64,000 nucleotides of DNA from Lachnospiraceae bacterium (GTDB lineage: Bacteria > Bacillota > Clostridia > Lachnospirales > Lachnospiraceae), in NCBI GenBank assembly GCA_024403235.1, contig JAKSSF010000004.1:1-64000 (forward strand), given 5' to 3'. Shown piece by piece: positions 43,965-52,225 of the stretch. Below the pieces are notes generated by a model. It did no database searches, was not told where the DNA came from, and worked only from the letters and a program-made list of their open reading frames with translations. The stretch's first letter is position 1; each line of letters opens with the position of its first letter. A program made the translations under genes and the position numbers.

Positions 43965-44912
43965 ATGTATCATTTTTTTGTAAATCTCACGGCTTCCAAC
44001 GGACAAAGTAAGAAACGATGGAAAGCCCTAAAAAAAATATTGGATCAAAAACACATTTCTTATTCGTTGCATTTAAATCATACCAGTGAAGAAATGGCAG
44101 CATTGGTACGAAAAATCACGGATACAAAGGAAGAACCTGCTCATTTGGTTATCGTAGGTGGTGATGGGACTTTAAATCTTGTGTTGCAAAATATTCAGGA
44201 TTTTACCAAAACCAAGTTATCCATTTTGCCTGCAGGAAGTGGAAATGATTTTGCCAGAAATATGAAGGTTTCCAAAAATCTGGGAGAAGCCTTGCAGCAT
44301 TTACTATTTTCTCCTACAGAGCACATATTGGATTATGGAGAAGCCTATATCACTTTGGCAGAGGAAGAAACCGTTCAGCTGATAGAAGCGCCTGTGTATC
44401 GCAGATTTTTATACGGTAGTGGAATCGGGTATGACGCAGATATTTGTGTGGAAGTGAATGAAAGTCCTTTGAAACGACAGTTGAATAGAGTAGGACTGGG
44501 ACAGTTGGCGTATGTTCTAATGGGAATAAAACAGGTATTTTCCAGAACCAGTTGTAAAGCAAGCTTACGCATTGATGGAGAAGAAAAAAATCTGGAACGA
44601 TTATTTTTTGTAACGGTGATGGGACATGAATATGAGGGCGGTGGTGTTCCCTTTTGTCCTCAGGCAGATCCAAGGGACGGTTATTTTGATGTTTGTCTGG
44701 TGCAGGCTATGCCCAGAATCACAGTTTTCTTAGCCATATTATTGGTATATTTTAGAAAGCATTATATCTTTCGTGAGGTAACGGCACATCGCTGTAAACT
44801 GATGGAAATCGAAACCGACAGACCACAATGGTTTCATACCGATGGAGAAGTGTTGGGACCTATAAAAAAAGTAAAATATGTGAACCAAACCGGGTTACAT
44901 GTTGTTACATAA
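43965..44912 (+). CDS. Diacylglycerol kinase / lipid kinase family protein
   Basis: A 315-residue member of the diacylglycerol kinase catalytic domain family (YegS/DgkB-like). Signature residues are VGGDGTLNLVLQ near 64, the ILPAGSGNDFARNMKV segment near 88, and the second-domain GSGIGYDADIC near 148 with FHTDGE near 300. It phosphorylates a lipid at the membrane inner face, for example recycling diacylglycerol. Its place in an envelope island next to an acyltransferase fits lipid or teichoic-acid metabolism. AGAGGAA precedes ATG. Confidence 0.9.
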   Translation: MYHFFVNLTASNGQSKKRWKALKKILDQKHISYSLHLNHTSEEMAALVRKITDTKEEPAHLVIVGGDGTLNLVLQNIQDFTKTKLSILPAGSGNDFARNMKVSKNLGEALQHLLFSPTEHILDYGEAYITLAEEETVQLIEAPVYRRFLYGSGIGYDADICVEVNESPLKRQLNRVGLGQLAYVLMGIKQVFSRTSCKASLRIDGEEKNLERLFFVTVMGHEYEGGGVPFCPQADPRDGYFDVCLVQAMPRITVFLAILLVYFRKHYIFREVTAHRCKLMEIETDRPQWFHTDGEVLGPIKKVKYVNQTGLHVVT

Positions 44913-45006
44913 ATGGTTTATCAGGAATAAAAATGATATTTCGAGATATGCTAATGTAAAAAGAGTAGACTTACTTGTAAAACAGGATGAAAAGGAGTTA
45001 TATAGC

Positions 45007-45498
45007 ATGAAAAATATTCAAAAATATTTGATTGTAGCAAGCCTTTTAGTAGGTATTTTAATGACAGTAGCTTGTGGGAATAAAGCAGATACTGCAAGTA
45101 CTGTGGGAGAAACCATGAAAGCCAGGTTTCAAGCGGTAGTGGCAGAAAATCCCAATGCCTCTGTTATTGAATTGTCTGATTTGATATTAGAAGATAAAAG
45201 CATTCCTTTCCAGGGTGGTTCTATGGGAGTTGAACCTGGACTTTTAACCGGATTTGGCAATACAGAGATTACAGGATTTGATGCAGGCGTTATGTTTGGA
45301 CCTGTCATTGGATCTATTCCTTTTGTAGGATATATTTTCGAATTGTCAGAAGGAACAGATGCCAAAGCATTTATGGATACCTTGAAACAAAATGCGGATT
45401 TAAGATGGAATGTCTGCACAGAAGCAGATGAAGTAACAATGGATCAGAATGGTCAGAAAGTCTTTTTCTTGATGGCACCTACTACATTTGAGGAATAA
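45007..45498 (+). CDS. Small lipoprotein of unknown function
   Basis: A 163-residue predicted lipoprotein: signal peptide with lipobox TVACG (Cys 23), then a globular part with no recognised domain. The second half has an IGSIPFVGYIFELSEGTDAKAFMDTL segment (in adjoining parts) that may bind a ligand. AAAGGAG stands ten bases before ATG 45007; longer in-frame starts reach back into the lipid kinase gene and are unlikely. It ends five bases before the MBOAT gene and so belongs to the same operon. Confidence 0.75.
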   Translation: MKNIQKYLIVASLLVGILMTVACGNKADTASTVGETMKARFQAVVAENPNASVIELSDLILEDKSIPFQGGSMGVEPGLLTGFGNTEITGFDAGVMFGPVIGSIPFVGYIFELSEGTDAKAFMDTLKQNADLRWNVCTEADEVTMDQNGQKVFFLMAPTTFEE

Positions 45499-45503
45499 AA
45501 TCC

Positions 45504-46934
45504 ATGTTATTTTCCAGTGTTACATTTTTATATTATTTTTTACCCATTACTTTATTACTGTATTATTTAGTACCAAAAGCATGCAAGAATGTTGTGCTTC
45601 TTCTTTCCAGCCTGATTTTCTATGGCTGGGGAGAACCACGATATTTGTTTGTCATGCTTTTTTCTGTTTTATCAGGATATTTGTTGGGGCTTTTGATTGA
45701 AAAATACAGAGAGGGGAAGTTTGGAAAAGTCTTTCTTGTTTTGTCACTTTGTAGTAGTGTTGGCACTTTGGGATACTACAAATATGTAGATTTTTTTATA
45801 GAAAACTTTGGGAAAGTGACAGGAATGCATTTGTCCGCTCTTCGGATTGCATTGCCAATCGGGATAAGCTTCTATACCTTTCAGATTATGAGTTACACGG
45901 TAGATGTCTATAGAGGAAAGGTAAAGGCGCAGAGCAATTTGGTTACTTTGGCTACCTATATTACCATGTTTCCTCAGTTGATTGCAGGACCTATTGTACG
46001 ATATCAGGATTTAGAGTCTGCTTTAAGCAATCGAAGCATTCTACCGGATGAGGTGTGGCAGGGTGGAAAACGATTTTTGATAGGTCTTGGGAAAAAAGTT
46101 TTATTGGCCAATACCTTTGGAGAATTTGTTGCCCAATTTCAAAATGCCAGAGAGCAAAGTGTTTTATTCTATTGGCTGTATGCCTTGGCCTATACCTTAC
46201 AAATCTATTACGATTTTTCCGGCTATAGTGATATGGCTATCGGCTTAGGAAAAATGTTGGGATTTACTTTCCCGGAAAACTTTCAGTATCCCTATATTTC
46301 CACCAGCATTACAGAATTCTGGCGAAGGTGGCATATGACCTTAGGAGGGTGGTTTAGGGATTATGTATATATTCCCTTAGGAGGTAACCGGGTGCCCAAA
46401 TGGAAATGGATTCGGAATATTTTTATCGTATGGTTTTTAACCGGATTCTGGCATGGAGCTGCCTGGAATTTTATTCTCTGGGGCCTGTTTTATGGTGTTT
46501 TATTGCTCGTGGAAAAGCTATGGCTTGGAAAATACTTACACAAAAATCTGTTAAGCCACTTATATGTAATGCTTTGCGTTATGGTGGGGTTTGTGATTTT
46601 TGGAGCCGAAAACATAGGAGAAGCGAAAACTGTATTGGCAGGTATGATAGGGCTTTCTGCAACATCTGCAAACGCGATAACAAGGGTGTTGCCTTTTGTC
46701 AGTCAGGAAAGTATCTATTACGGAAAAAGTTTCTTTTTGCTATTTTTCTTTGGTATCCTTGGAGCGTTCGGATGGCCTGCAAATTTTGGACAGAGAATGA
46801 AGCTTTTGTTTGAGGGGGAGAAAAGTGTATTATTTCAAATCCTGGAAGGTATGTGGTTTGTAGGAATATTGCTGTTAGCCACGGCCTATTTAGTGGACGG
46901 TTCCTTTAATCCCTTCTTATATTTTCGATTTTAA
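45504..46934 (+). CDS. MBOAT family O-acyltransferase (AlgI/DltB/PatA-like)
   Basis: A 476-residue polytopic protein of the membrane-bound O-acyltransferase family, which carries acyl groups across the membrane to acetylate exopolysaccharides or wall polymers. Landmarks are the start LFSSVTFLYYFLPITLLLYYL, FYTFQIMSYTVDVYRG near 130, FPQLIAGPIVRY near 155, TEFWRRWHMTLGGWFRDYVYIPLGG (two segments, near 272) and the catalytic His in TGFWHGAAWNFILWG near 314. About ten helices are predicted. Its partner gene follows 17 bases after the stop. Substrate polymer is not identifiable here. Confidence 0.93.
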   Translation: MLFSSVTFLYYFLPITLLLYYLVPKACKNVVLLLSSLIFYGWGEPRYLFVMLFSVLSGYLLGLLIEKYREGKFGKVFLVLSLCSSVGTLGYYKYVDFFIENFGKVTGMHLSALRIALPIGISFYTFQIMSYTVDVYRGKVKAQSNLVTLATYITMFPQLIAGPIVRYQDLESALSNRSILPDEVWQGGKRFLIGLGKKVLLANTFGEFVAQFQNAREQSVLFYWLYALAYTLQIYYDFSGYSDMAIGLGKMLGFTFPENFQYPYISTSITEFWRRWHMTLGGWFRDYVYIPLGGNRVPKWKWIRNIFIVWFLTGFWHGAAWNFILWGLFYGVLLLVEKLWLGKYLHKNLLSHLYVMLCVMVGFVIFGAENIGEAKTVLAGMIGLSATSANAITRVLPFVSQESIYYGKSFFLLFFFGILGAFGWPANFGQRMKLLFEGEKSVLFQILEGMWFVGILLLATAYLVDGSFNPFLYFRF

Positions 46935-46951
46935 GTGTGTTGGAGAACAGT

Positions 46952-48055
46952 ATGTTTCAAAAAAAGAAGATAAGCGCTATAATCGTGCTTTTGATTTATA
47001 TAGGTCTTTGCCTGGCTTGTTTCTTATTTCCGAAGCAGTCCTATTCCTATGAGGAGAGAAGAGCCTTAGCAAAGTTTCCAAAGCTGGAAGGGAAAACTAT
47101 CGCAGATGGTTCCTTTATGAGAGACTTTGAGACCTATGGTTTGGATCAATTTCCGGGACGAAACCTTTTTCGTAAGGGAAAAGCTTTATGGGAAACCAAG
47201 GCTTTAGAAAAACTGGATACCAATGGCTATTATAGTAGTCAAGGATATTTGTCCAAATTGGAATATCCCTATGCGCCGAAGCAGGTAGACCATGCCCTGG
47301 AAAGATTTGCGTATTTATATCATACCTATTTGGAACAGGCAAACTGTCAGGTATATATGACGGTAATTCCGGATAAAAATTTTTTCCTGGCAAAGGAAAG
47401 TGAAAGACTTTACTTAGACTACGATGCCTTCGTGCAACAGGTAAAAGATGGCACGACCTATGCCAACTATTTAGATGTTTTTCCCTTTGTTTCTTTGGAG
47501 GGATATTACAGAACCGATACCCATCTGAAACAAGAAGGAATGTTACCGATGGCAGAATTTTTGTTAGAACAGATGACAGGAGAAGGAACCAAGGCAGAAT
47601 ATGAAAGGGTAGCATTGGATAATCTTTTTTATGGCGTCTATTACGGCCAGGCTGCACTACCCGCAAAGCCGGATGAGCTAGAGTATTTGACCAATGATGT
47701 ATTACAGCAGTGTGTGGTAACAAGCTTTTCAACCGGAAAGCCCGAATCAGCCAGCCTTTATAATATGGAAAAAGCTACAGGAAAAGATCCTTACGAAATG
47801 TTTTTAGAAGGAGCAGTTCCTTTGATTACCATAGAAAATCCAACTGCCAAGCAGGATAGAATCCTATACTTTTTTCGAGATTCCTTTGGCAGTAGCTTAG
47901 CCCCTTTACTGGTGGAAGGGTATTCCAAAATTGTTTTGATAGATATTCGATACTTATCCAGTGATAAGGTAGGGCAGTTTGTAGAATTTCAAGATGGAGA
48001 TGTACTCTTTGCTTATAGCACGCTATTGTTAAATAGTAGTATGGGATTAAAATAA
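46952..48055 (+). CDS. DHHW family protein, AlgX/AlgJ-like partner of the acyltransferase
   Basis: A 367-residue bitopic or secreted protein with an N-terminal membrane helix (ISAIIVLLIYIGLCLACFLF) and an SGNH-hydrolase-like domain related to AlgX/AlgJ and the Firmicutes DHHW family. Visible motifs are FPGRNLFRKGKALWETK near 65, VIPDKN near 132 and YYRTDTHLKQEGM near 186, where the Asp and His of the DxxH pair are found; the Ser/Gly element is in FFRDSFGSS near 308. Such proteins hand the acyl group from the MBOAT protein to the polymer outside the membrane. ATG 46952 follows TTGGAGA. A terminator comes next. Confidence 0.85.
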   Translation: MFQKKKISAIIVLLIYIGLCLACFLFPKQSYSYEERRALAKFPKLEGKTIADGSFMRDFETYGLDQFPGRNLFRKGKALWETKALEKLDTNGYYSSQGYLSKLEYPYAPKQVDHALERFAYLYHTYLEQANCQVYMTVIPDKNFFLAKESERLYLDYDAFVQQVKDGTTYANYLDVFPFVSLEGYYRTDTHLKQEGMLPMAEFLLEQMTGEGTKAEYERVALDNLFYGVYYGQAALPAKPDELEYLTNDVLQQCVVTSFSTGKPESASLYNMEKATGKDPYEMFLEGAVPLITIENPTAKQDRILYFFRDSFGSSLAPLLVEGYSKIVLIDIRYLSSDKVGQFVEFQDGDVLFAYSTLLLNSSMGLK

Positions 48056-48072
48056 AACTAAAAATAAAAAAC

Positions 48073-48111
48073 AAAGGTCTGTAAAGAAAAAATACTTGAC
48101 AGACCTTTTTT
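48073..48111 (+). terminator. Rho-independent terminator of the envelope island
   Basis: AAAGGTCTGT (48073-48082) pairs with ACAGACCTTT (48099-48108), followed by TTT. The descending arm contains the TTGACA box of the next promoter. Confidence 0.8.
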
Positions 48112-48124
48112 CCTGCTATATACT
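48096..48124 (+). promoter_or_regulatory. Strong sigma-A promoter for ylxM-ffh
   Basis: Perfect TTGACA (48096-48101), 17-base spacer, TATACT (48119-48124). The -35 overlaps the terminator stem of the preceding operon. It lies 30 bases before ylxM. Confidence 0.8.
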
Positions 48125-48153
48125 AGCAAAGTGTGCAAGAGTAGGGAGATACT

Positions 48154-48468
48154 ATGGAAAAAATTGTAGAACAAGGTCTCTTGTATGATTTTTACGGAGA
48201 ACTCCTGACAGACCATCAGAAAAAAGTATATGAAGACGCGGTGTATAATGATATGTCCTTAAGCGAGATTGCTGAAATTTATGGCATTAGTCGACAGGGT
48301 GTACATGATCTGATAAAGCGTTGTGATAAGCTTTTACAGGGGTATGAAGATAGACTTCATCTGGTGGAACGATTTGCCAGTGTAAAAGAAAAAGTGGAGC
48401 AGATTGAAAAAGAAGCCACACAGGAACAGATTCGCCGGTTGGCAGGTGAGATTTTAGAGGAGCTATAG
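48154..48468 (+). CDS. ylxM: YlxM family SRP-associated DNA-binding protein
   Basis: A 104-residue helix-turn-helix protein (UPF0122/YlxM) that precedes ffh in Firmicutes and is linked to SRP function in streptococci. The HTH falls near residues 32-56 (LSEIAEIYGISRQGVHDLIKRCDK), and the C-terminal half is a coiled helix. GGGAG precedes ATG. It is separated from ffh by three bases. Confidence 0.92.
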   Translation: MEKIVEQGLLYDFYGELLTDHQKKVYEDAVYNDMSLSEIAEIYGISRQGVHDLIKRCDKLLQGYEDRLHLVERFASVKEKVEQIEKEATQEQIRRLAGEILEEL

Positions 48469-48471
48469 TAC

Positions 48472-49815
48472 ATGGCATTTGAAAGTTTAACAGACAAACT
48501 GCAAAATGTATTTAAGAACTTAAGAAGCAAAGGCCGACTGACGGAAGCGGATGTTAAGCAGGCACTTAGAGAAGTAAAATTAGCATTGTTGGAAGCGGAT
48601 GTTAATTTTAAGGTTGTAAAGCAGTTCGTGAAAGCGGTAGAAGAGAGAGCCGTTGGCGCGGATGTTATGAATGGTCTGAATCCCGGACAGATGGTGATTA
48701 AGATTGTTCATGAAGAGATGATTCGCCTTATGGGTTCTGAAACCACAGAACTTTCTATGCAGCCGGGAAAAGCCATTACCGTCATTATGATGTGTGGTTT
48801 GCAAGGTGCAGGTAAAACAACTACCACCGCAAAGATTGCAGGCAAGTTAAAACAAAAAGGGAAAAAATCCTTACTGGTAGCCTGTGATGTATATAGACCG
48901 GCAGCTATTAAGCAGTTACAGGTCAATGGAGAAAAGCAGGGCGTAGAAGTATTTACCATGGGAGATAACCATAGTCCTGTAGATATTGCAAAGGCCGCTA
49001 TAGAGCATGCTCAGAAGAATGGCCATAATGTGGTGATTTTGGATACTGCAGGTCGTCTTCATGTAGATGAAGAGATGATGCAGGAGCTGGTAAATATTAA
49101 AGAAGCCGTGACAGTGCATCAGACCCTGTTGGTAGTAGATGCGATGACAGGTCAGGATGCAGTCAATGTGGCCAATGAGTTCCATGAGAAATTGTCTATT
49201 GACGGCGTGGTACTTACCAAGATGGATGGCGACACCCGAGGTGGTGCAGCACTTTCCGTAAAGGCTGTAACCGGTGTGCCTATTTTATATGTAGGTATGG
49301 GAGAAAAACTTTCCGATTTGGAACAGTTTTATCCGGACCGAATGGCAGGCCGTATTTTAGGCATGGGCGATGTACTGAGTTTGATTGACAAAGCTCAGCA
49401 AAGCATAGATTTAGATGCCAATAAAGAACGCCAGATGGCGGACAGAATGCGAAAAGGGAAATTCGATTTCGAAGATTATCTGGAAAGCATGAAGCAGATG
49501 AGAAATATGGGAGGTATTTCTTCTATTCTCAGTATGATGCCTGGCATGAGTTCCAAAATGGGCGATTTAAGTGCTATGGTAGATGAAAAACAATTGGCCA
49601 GAATGGAAGCCATTGTTCTTTCCATGACACCGGAGGAAAGACAGAAACCGAAGCTTTTGAATCCTAGTAGAAAGCATAGAATAGCAAAAGGTGCCGGTGT
49701 AGATATTGCGGTAGTGAATCGCTTTATCAAACAATTTGAACAAAGCCAGAAGATGATGAAACAGCTTCCTGGCATGATGGGTGGCAAAAAAGGGAGATTT
49801 CGGTTTCCTTTTTAG
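48472..49815 (+). CDS. ffh: Signal recognition particle protein Ffh
   Basis: Ffh is the SRP54 GTPase that takes nascent membrane proteins to the translocon. The 447-residue protein has the N domain (1-90), the G domain with GLQGAGKTTT near 108, DTAGRLHVDEEMM near 190, TKMDGDTRGG near 248, and the Met-rich M domain (about 300-447; MRNMGGISSILSMMPGM) that binds SRP RNA and signal peptides. It ends in a short basic tail. The SRP RNA gene is not seen in the window. Confidence 0.97.
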   Translation: MAFESLTDKLQNVFKNLRSKGRLTEADVKQALREVKLALLEADVNFKVVKQFVKAVEERAVGADVMNGLNPGQMVIKIVHEEMIRLMGSETTELSMQPGKAITVIMMCGLQGAGKTTTTAKIAGKLKQKGKKSLLVACDVYRPAAIKQLQVNGEKQGVEVFTMGDNHSPVDIAKAAIEHAQKNGHNVVILDTAGRLHVDEEMMQELVNIKEAVTVHQTLLVVDAMTGQDAVNVANEFHEKLSIDGVVLTKMDGDTRGGAALSVKAVTGVPILYVGMGEKLSDLEQFYPDRMAGRILGMGDVLSLIDKAQQSIDLDANKERQMADRMRKGKFDFEDYLESMKQMRNMGGISSILSMMPGMSSKMGDLSAMVDEKQLARMEAIVLSMTPEERQKPKLLNPSRKHRIAKGAGVDIAVVNRFIKQFEQSQKMMKQLPGMMGGKKGRFRFPF

Positions 49816-49889
49816 AACAATATGTTCTGCATAAATCAAAGAGATAAAATGGAAGAATACTTCCTCAATTCAGAAAGGAGTCATGAAAA

Positions 49890-50135
49890 ATGGCAGTTAA
49901 AATCAGATTAAGAAGAATGGGTTACAAAAGACATCCTCTGTACAGAATCGTTGTAGCAGATTCCAGATCACCTAGAGATGGAAAATGTATCGATGAAATC
50001 GGTACCTACAATCCTAACACAGATCCTAGCGAATTTAAGGTAAATGAAGAATTGGCTAAGAAATGGCTTGCTAATGGTGCTCAGCCTACTGATGTAGTTG
50101 CAAAAATCTTCAAAGCTGCTGGTATTACAAAATAA
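49890..50135 (+). CDS. rpsP: 30S ribosomal protein S16
   Basis: S16 is a structural protein of the small subunit. The 81-residue protein starts [30 protein letters not shown] (in adjoining parts) and continues with [10 protein letters not shown], all family-typical. AAAGGAG stands about eleven bases before ATG. It lies in the conserved ffh-rpsP-khpA-rimM-trmD-rplS series. Confidence 0.97.
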   Translation: MAVKIRLRRMGYKRHPLYRIVVADSRSPRDGKCIDEIGTYNPNTDPSEFKVNEELAKKWLANGAQPTDVVAKIFKAAGITK

Positions 50136-50172
50136 GAAACAATAACCTAGCAAAATTCTTTGGAGGTGGATT

Positions 50173-50400
50173 ATGAAAGAATTAGTAGAAGTGATTGCAA
50201 AAGCACTGGTAGATAATCCCGACGAAGTTGTTGTGACAGAAGAAGCAGAAGGCAGAAATATTACTGTAAAATTACAGGTTGCTCCTTCCGATATGGGTAA
50301 GGTAATTGGAAAACAGGGTCGTATTGCAAAAGCAATTCGTACTGTTGTAAAAGCAGCTTCTTTAAATGATAAAACAAGAGTTGATGTGGAAATTATCTAA
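50173..50400 (+). CDS. khpA: KH-domain RNA-binding protein KhpA
   Basis: A 75-residue single KH-domain protein. The GKQGR loop near residue 50 (VIGKQGRIAKAIRTVVKA) is the RNA-binding GxxG motif. KhpA acts with KhpB in Gram-positive bacteria in RNA binding linked to cell growth and division. TTTGGAGGTGG precedes ATG. A terminator follows at once. Confidence 0.94.
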   Translation: MKELVEVIAKALVDNPDEVVVTEEAEGRNITVKLQVAPSDMGKVIGKQGRIAKAIRTVVKAASLNDKTRVDVEII

Positions 50401-50402
50401 AG

Positions 50403-50431
50403 AAAAGGGCACCTTTTTAGGTGCCTTTTTT
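50403..50431 (+). terminator. Rho-independent terminator between khpA and rimM
   Basis: AAAAGGGCACCT (50403-50414) pairs with AGGTGCC-TTTT (50419-50429), with a T-run of six. It begins three bases after the khpA stop and may only partly stop transcription into rimM, since no clear promoter for rimM is visible. Confidence 0.85.
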
Positions 50432-50468
50432 GGTATACGCGCCATGGGTGCGCTCTTAGGGAGAAACG

Positions 50469-50975
50469 ATGGAAGAATTATATCAGGTAGGTGTGATTAC
50501 CTCTACCCATGGTATTCGTGGGGAGGTCAAAGTATTTCCTACAACAGATGAACCGAACCGGTTCAAAAAATGCAAAGGGATTTTATTGGATACAGGGAAA
50601 GAAATGCTGGAACTGGATGTAGAATCCATGAAAACCTTTAAACAATATGTGATTTTGAAATTTCTGGGTTATGATTCCATTAATGATATAGAGAAATATA
50701 AAGGCAAATCTTTGTATGTGACGAAAACAAATCGTGTACGACTGAAAAAAGACGAGTATTTTGTTGCAGATTTGATTGGAATGCAGGTAGTAGAAGATAC
50801 GGGAGAGGTGCGTGGGGAATTAAAGGCTCTTTTGGAAACCGGTGCCAATGATGTATATGTGATCGCCTGCAAGGATAATAGTGAACTGTTACTTCCGGCC
50901 ATTAAAGAATGTATTTTAAAGGTAGATATGGAAGAAAAGGTGATGCAGGTTCATGTAATGGAAGGATTACGCTAA
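50469..50975 (+). CDS. rimM: Ribosome maturation factor RimM
   Basis: RimM helps 30S maturation by binding S19. The 168-residue protein has the N-terminal beta-barrel (VGVITSTHGIRGEVKVFP near 6-23) and the PRC-barrel (about 97-165; DEYFVADLIGMQVV and LLLPAIKECI). Length is normal. GGGAGAAACG precedes ATG. The stop is one base from the trmD start. Confidence 0.95.
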   Translation: MEELYQVGVITSTHGIRGEVKVFPTTDEPNRFKKCKGILLDTGKEMLELDVESMKTFKQYVILKFLGYDSINDIEKYKGKSLYVTKTNRVRLKKDEYFVADLIGMQVVEDTGEVRGELKALLETGANDVYVIACKDNSELLLPAIKECILKVDMEEKVMQVHVMEGLR

Positions 50976-50976
50976 T

Positions 50977-51690
50977 ATGAATTTTCATATTTTAACTTTA
51001 TTTCCGGAAATGGTACTGAACGGTTTGAATACCAGTATTATTGGACGGGCTTGTGAAAAAGGGCTTTTGTCTATAGAAGCAATCAACATCCGGGATTTTA
51101 CCAAGGACAAGCATAAAAAGGTAGATGACTATCCTTACGGTGGTGGAGCAGGGATGCTGATGCAGGCACAACCAATTTATGATGCGTATTTGGATGTGGT
51201 ATCCAGGATTCCTACCAGACAACGGCCCAGAGTAATCTATGTTACCCCACAGGGCAGTGTGTTTCATCAGGATATGGCGAAAAGTCTTGCCAATGAACAG
51301 GATTTGATTTTCCTATGTGGCCATTACGAGGGAGTAGATGAACGAGTACTGGAAGAAATTGTGACAGACTATGTTTCTATCGGAGACTATGTTTTAACCG
51401 GTGGAGAATTGCCTGCCATGGTAATGATAGATGCCATTTCCCGTATGGTACCGGGGGTGCTTAGCAATGAAGATTCCGGTGAAACGGAAAGCTTCCACGA
51501 TCATCTATTGGAATATCCCCAGTATTCCAGGCCGGAGGAGTGGCATGAGAAAAAAGTGCCGGAAGTTCTGCTCAGTGGACACCATGCCAATATAGAAAAA
51601 TGGAGATTGGAAAAGTCCATAGAAAGAACGAAAGAGAGACGCCCTGATTTATATGAAAAATACAGGAAATCCCTGGAGGAAAATCAGTAA
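50977..51690 (+). CDS. trmD: tRNA (guanine-N1)-methyltransferase TrmD
   Basis: TrmD makes m1G37 next to the tRNA anticodon and prevents frameshifting. The 237-residue SPOUT enzyme shows FHILTLFPEM at the start, DDYPYGGGAGM near 48, FLCGHYEGVDERV near 108 and the knot loop SIGDYVLTGGELPAM near 130-144. Its C-terminal half has the RPEEW and LSGHH elements. One base after rimM. Confidence 0.97.
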   Translation: MNFHILTLFPEMVLNGLNTSIIGRACEKGLLSIEAINIRDFTKDKHKKVDDYPYGGGAGMLMQAQPIYDAYLDVVSRIPTRQRPRVIYVTPQGSVFHQDMAKSLANEQDLIFLCGHYEGVDERVLEEIVTDYVSIGDYVLTGGELPAMVMIDAISRMVPGVLSNEDSGETESFHDHLLEYPQYSRPEEWHEKKVPEVLLSGHHANIEKWRLEKSIERTKERRPDLYEKYRKSLEENQ

Positions 51691-51707
51691 ATTTTTTGGT
51701 AGAATAC

Positions 51708-51736
51708 TTGCCATTTGAAATTGAGTATGATAAAAT
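51708..51736 (+). promoter_or_regulatory. Sigma-A promoter for rplS
   Basis: TTGCCA (51708-51713), 17 bases, TAAAAT (51731-51736). It lies 18 bases after trmD and 77 bases before rplS, leaving a leader of about 70 bases. Confidence 0.6.
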
Positions 51737-51744
51737 GTCATAGT

Positions 51745-51800
51745 TGCGAATAATAGATGGTCCTCTGTTACACGAATGTATTAAGAACATCCATAGTAAA
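51745..51800 (+). promoter_or_regulatory. rplS: Possible L19 leader in the rplS 5' UTR
   Basis: The leader between promoter and rplS includes ATAGATGGTCCTCTGTTAC (51753-51771) and a later AACATCCAT (51787-51795); ATGG can pair with CCAT to close a small structure. Ribosomal protein L19 leaders are known upstream of rplS in Firmicutes. The match is from memory and not verified by a covariance model. Confidence 0.35.
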
Positions 51801-51812
51801 AGGAGACAAGAA

Positions 51813-52160
51813 ATGAACGAAATTATTAAAAGCATTGAAGACGCACAGTTAAAAGCACAGGTTGATGAATTTCATGTTGGTGATACTGTAAAAGTTTATG
51901 GTAAAATCAAAGAAGGTAACCGTGAAAGAATTCAGGTTTTTGAAGGTGTTGTTTTGAAAAGACAGGGTTCTAGCAACCGTGAAACATTTACAGTTAGAAA
52001 AATGTCTAACGGTGTTGGCGTAGAAAAGACATGGCCTTTACATTCTCCTAATGTAGAAAAGATTGAAATCGTAAGACGCGGTAAAGTCAGAAGAGCAAAA
52101 CTTAACTACTTAAGAGACAGAGTTGGTAAAAAGGCTAAAGTTAAAGAACTTGTTAGATAA
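51813..52160 (+). CDS. rplS: 50S ribosomal protein L19
   Basis: L19 sits at the subunit interface. The 115-residue protein has the family core [22 protein letters not shown] (two adjoining parts, near 20-40), [30 protein letters not shown] and [11 protein letters not shown]. Start ATG 51813 has AAAGGAG upstream; an in-frame earlier frame from 51744 covers the leader and is not used. A terminator follows. Confidence 0.97.
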   Translation: MNEIIKSIEDAQLKAQVDEFHVGDTVKVYGKIKEGNRERIQVFEGVVLKRQGSSNRETFTVRKMSNGVGVEKTWPLHSPNVEKIEIVRRGKVRRAKLNYLRDRVGKKAKVKELVR

Positions 52161-52175
52161 TTTCAAAAATCTTGA

Positions 52176-52211
52176 GGGGCAGGAAAACCTAATCCTGCCC
52201 TTTCTTTTTAT
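52176..52211 (+). terminator. Rho-independent terminator after rplS
   Basis: GGGCAGGA (52177-52184) pairs with TCCTGCCC (52193-52200), then TTTCTTTTTAT. Strong. Confidence 0.9.
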
Positions 52212-52225
52212 CAACTGGAGCGAAT

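Noticed and set aside
47115..47732. Long open frame on the minus strand
   Set aside because: It lies opposite the DHHW gene, has no plausible domain or promoter, and follows from codon use of the plus-strand gene.
49814..49828. Perfect palindrome AGAACA-ATA-TGTTCT after ffh, resembling a LexA box
   Set aside because: The Gram-positive LexA site has GAAC and GTTC four bases apart; here they are five apart, and the neighbour rpsP is not an SOS gene. It is also too weak as a terminator.
50436..50455. GCGC inverted repeat before rimM
   Set aside because: Only four pairs and no T-run; it does not rise above chance in this position.
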